Shown: one piece after another, positions 41,767 through 43,175 of the stretch
Layout of the letters: each line of letters starts with the position of its first letter
How positions within the stretch are numbered: the first letter of the stretch is position 1
NCBI RefSeq assembly: GCF_002428305.1
Contig: NZ_DIVJ01000011.1
Coordinates: 1,383-44,557, forward strand
Direction of reading: 5' to 3'
DNA: 43,175 nt
DNA from: Flavobacterium sp. UBA6135
Lineage (GTDB): Bacteria > Bacteroidota > Bacteroidia > Flavobacteriales > Flavobacteriaceae
Made by a program: the position numbers and the translations under genes
The notes under the pieces: model-generated
Database searches by the model: none
What the model was told of the DNA's origin: nothing
What the model saw: the letters and a program-made list of their open reading frames with translations, nothing else

Positions 41767-42279
41767 ATGCAGCCTAAATATCCTTCAGACTCTTTAACAA
41801 CATTAACAGACATTGTTTTACCGGGTGAGACCAATCCTTTGAATAATTTATTTGGTGGCGAATTGTTAGCCAGAATGGATCGAGCGGGAAGTATCACCGC
41901 GAGAAGACACTCCAGAAGAATTTGTGTAACCGCTTCTGTAAATCATGTTGCTTTCAACAGAGCAATTCCCTTGGGAAGTGTGGTTACCGTTGAAGCAAAA
42001 GTATCGCGAACCTTTAAAACATCTATGGAAATTTTTATTGATGTTTGGATTGAAGATCGTGAAACCGGCATTAAAAGCAAAGCAAATGAAGCTATCTATA
42101 CTTTTGTTGCTGTTGATGAAACCGGAACGCCCGTTGCTGTTCCACCGGTTGAACCACAAACAGAATTAGAAAAACAACGATTTGAAGCCGCTTTGAGAAG
42201 AAAACAACTGAGTTTAGTATTAGCAGGTAAAATGAAACCTCATGAAGCTACGGAGTTAAAAGCTTTGTTTGTAGAATAA
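41767..42279 (+). CDS. Acyl-CoA thioesterase, hotdog fold (YciA/BACH type)
   Basis: The 170-residue protein has a hotdog thioesterase domain with the active-site segment NPLNNLFGGELLARMD near residue 25 and SVNHVAFNRAIPLGSVVTVEAKV, both typical of YciA/BACH acyl-CoA hydrolases. It cleaves acyl-CoA to free acid and CoA. A C-terminal tail (ELEKQRFEAALRRKQL) extends beyond the fold. The ATG at 41767 is chosen because the -7 box overlaps the alternative TTG. It is transcribed alone; substrate chain length is unknown. Confidence 0.92.
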   Translation: MQPKYPSDSLTTLTDIVLPGETNPLNNLFGGELLARMDRAGSITARRHSRRICVTASVNHVAFNRAIPLGSVVTVEAKVSRTFKTSMEIFIDVWIEDRETGIKSKANEAIYTFVAVDETGTPVAVPPVEPQTELEKQRFEAALRRKQLSLVLAGKMKPHEATELKALFVE

Positions 42280-42302
42280 GCTTGTTATCTTTTAGACATT
42301 AT

Positions 42303-42349
42303 AAAAAATGCGAATTAAAAGTTGTAAGAAACTTTAATTCGCATTTTTA
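42303..42349. terminator. Bidirectional terminator between thioesterase and the M23 gene
   Basis: AAAAATGCGAATTAAA-A-GTT pairs with AACTTTAATTCGCATTTTT with one bulged base. The A-rich and T-rich ends suit both directions. It ends just before the M23 gene stop codon. Confidence 0.88.
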
Positions 42350-42353
42350 TTTT

Positions 42354-43175
42354 TTACATATTAGAAAGCCACAATTGCGGATTCAAAAAAGTATCGTTCT
42401 GAAGTACTGAAAACCTTATTGTGGTTCTTCCTGAAGCATCCGTGTGGATTTTACCGATAGATTGTTTCACTTTTACTTTATCACCTTTATTTACAGAAAC
42501 AGAACTTAAATTATGATAAACTGTTATGAAATCTCCATGTTGGATGTAAACTGCTTTTTTTATTGGTGTTATTATTTGAATTGAAACTACTTCGCCTTCA
42601 AAAACAGCCATTGCGTCAGAACCCTCTTCTGTGGTGATTTCAACACCGCTACTTTGAATTAATGTTGATTTTACAACCGGATGTGGCTGCGACCCAAATT
42701 TAACCGAAACAAAACCTTTGCTAACCGGCCAAGGTAAGTTTCCTTTATTGGCTTTAAAATTGTTGGATATGATTTTACCTTCCGGTGTTAATACAAATTT
42801 AGTGCTCGACGTTCCGGTAGAAACTGTTTTTTCTCCGGTTAATTTTGCCGTTTTCTTATTTGCTTCAGCAATTGCTGCACGAATAATTTGTTGAATTTTT
42901 TTGTCAATTTCAGCAGTTTCCTGTTGCTTTTTCTTTATCTCTGCTGCAATTTTCTTCTGGTCCTTTTTTATAGAATTAACCAACTTTTCTTGTTCCTTTT
43001 TCTCTTGTTGTAAAGCAATTTTTTCTTTTTCTTGTTCTTTTATTAAAATTTCTTTTTCAGTTTTTTGAGTAGAAAGTTTTTCATTTTGAATGGCTAATTC
43101 ATCTGATTTTATTTTTATTTCATCGCCTTGCGATTTTCTGTAGCCCGCATATTGCTTCATATATTGAGCTCTTTT
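42354..43175 (-). CDS. EnvC/NlpD-type murein hydrolase activator, M23 domain (partial, 5' end outside window)
   Basis: The frame stays open to the window edge, so the start lies beyond 43175; at least 274 residues are seen. The visible part begins with a Lys/Glu/Gln-rich coiled coil (from YRKSQGDEIKIKSDE to KQQETAEIDKK) and ends with a LytM/M23 domain (GFVSVKFGSQPHPVVKST, then AVYIQHGDFITVYHNLSSVSVNKGDKV). In the M23 fold the first metal His-Asp site reads HPVVKS, and the HxH motif is replaced by YHN. So the domain is probably catalytically degenerate, as in EnvC, which activates amidases at the division septum. The signal peptide is not visible. Confidence 0.88.
   Translation of the reverse strand, partial: KRAQYMKQYAGYRKSQGDEIKIKSDELAIQNEKLSTQKTEKEILIKEQEKEKIALQQEKKEQEKLVNSIKKDQKKIAAEIKKKQQETAEIDKKIQQIIRAAIAEANKKTAKLTGEKTVSTGTSSTKFVLTPEGKIISNNFKANKGNLPWPVSKGFVSVKFGSQPHPVVKSTLIQSSGVEITTEEGSDAMAVFEGEVVSIQIITPIKKAVYIQHGDFITVYHNLSSVSVNKGDKVKVKQSIGKIHTDASGRTTIRFSVLQNDTFLNPQLWLSNM

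Noticed and set aside
42354..43175. Active M23 endopeptidase at the window end.
   Set aside because: The HxH metal motif is not seen (YHN in its place), so an EnvC-type activator fits better than an active hydrolase.

Overview
The window is an AT-rich chromosomal stretch from a member of the Bacteroidota, most likely Flavobacterium or a close relative. The evidence is: a PorP/SprF protein and two type IX secretion (T9SS) C-terminal sorting domains; Bacteroidota-type -7 promoter boxes (TAnnTTTG) before many genes, with little Shine-Dalgarno signal; a DUF1573 protein; an SPOR protein with a bacterial HU-CCDC81 N-terminus; and a sigma/anti-sigma pair of Bacteroidota type. I see no rRNA, tRNA, CRISPR array, insertion sequence, phage gene or integrase. 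Most of the window reads as core genome.

Layout. 1-5.8 kb (minus): a giant multidomain surface protein with a type B T9SS domain, followed by its PorP/SprF partner. 6-9 kb: the GTPase hflX (plus), convergent with a two-NBD peptide-type ABC ATPase (minus). 9-13.7 kb: a secreted subtilisin-like protease with a type A T9SS domain, a strong two-way terminator, a predicted DEDD exonuclease and a DUF1573 protein. 13.9-16.2 kb: a histidine kinase/response regulator pair and a cytochrome c lipoprotein. 16.3-31 kb: two divergent heme operons. 31-33.4 kb (minus): plsC, acyl-ACP desaturase, HD hydrolase. 33.5-37.1 kb (plus): recA, then a lipoprotein, an ECF sigma factor split by one in-frame stop, and a protein with an anti-sigma-like N-terminus and an outer-membrane beta-barrel C-terminus. 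37.2-43.2 kb: a second plsC, trpS, a small unknown secreted protein, dprA, an HU-CCDC81/SPOR protein, an acyl-CoA thioesterase and a truncated EnvC-type M23 protein.

Heme block. The minus-strand operon is hemA-hemC-ktrB-ktrA-hemD-hemE-hemF-hemB, with the two K+ uptake genes lodged between hemC and hemD. The plus-strand operon is an AraC-type regulator, hemH, a MATE exporter, hemJ, an orphan histidine kinase and a crotonase. Together they encode every step from glutamyl-tRNA to protoheme except glutamate-1-semialdehyde aminomutase (hemL), which is not in the window. The intergenic region between the operons carries one -7 box in each direction and a perfect 8-1-8 inverted repeat of Fur/PerR-family type.

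The strongest candidates for something undescribed are (1) the sigma factor broken exactly between its region 2 and region 4 halves by TAA followed immediately by ATG, next to a predicted dual-membrane-spanning anti-sigma factor and a lipoprotein, and (2) the Fur/PerR-like box between the two heme operons. Start codons were revised where a promoter box, an overlap or family-typical length argued against the longest reading frame.
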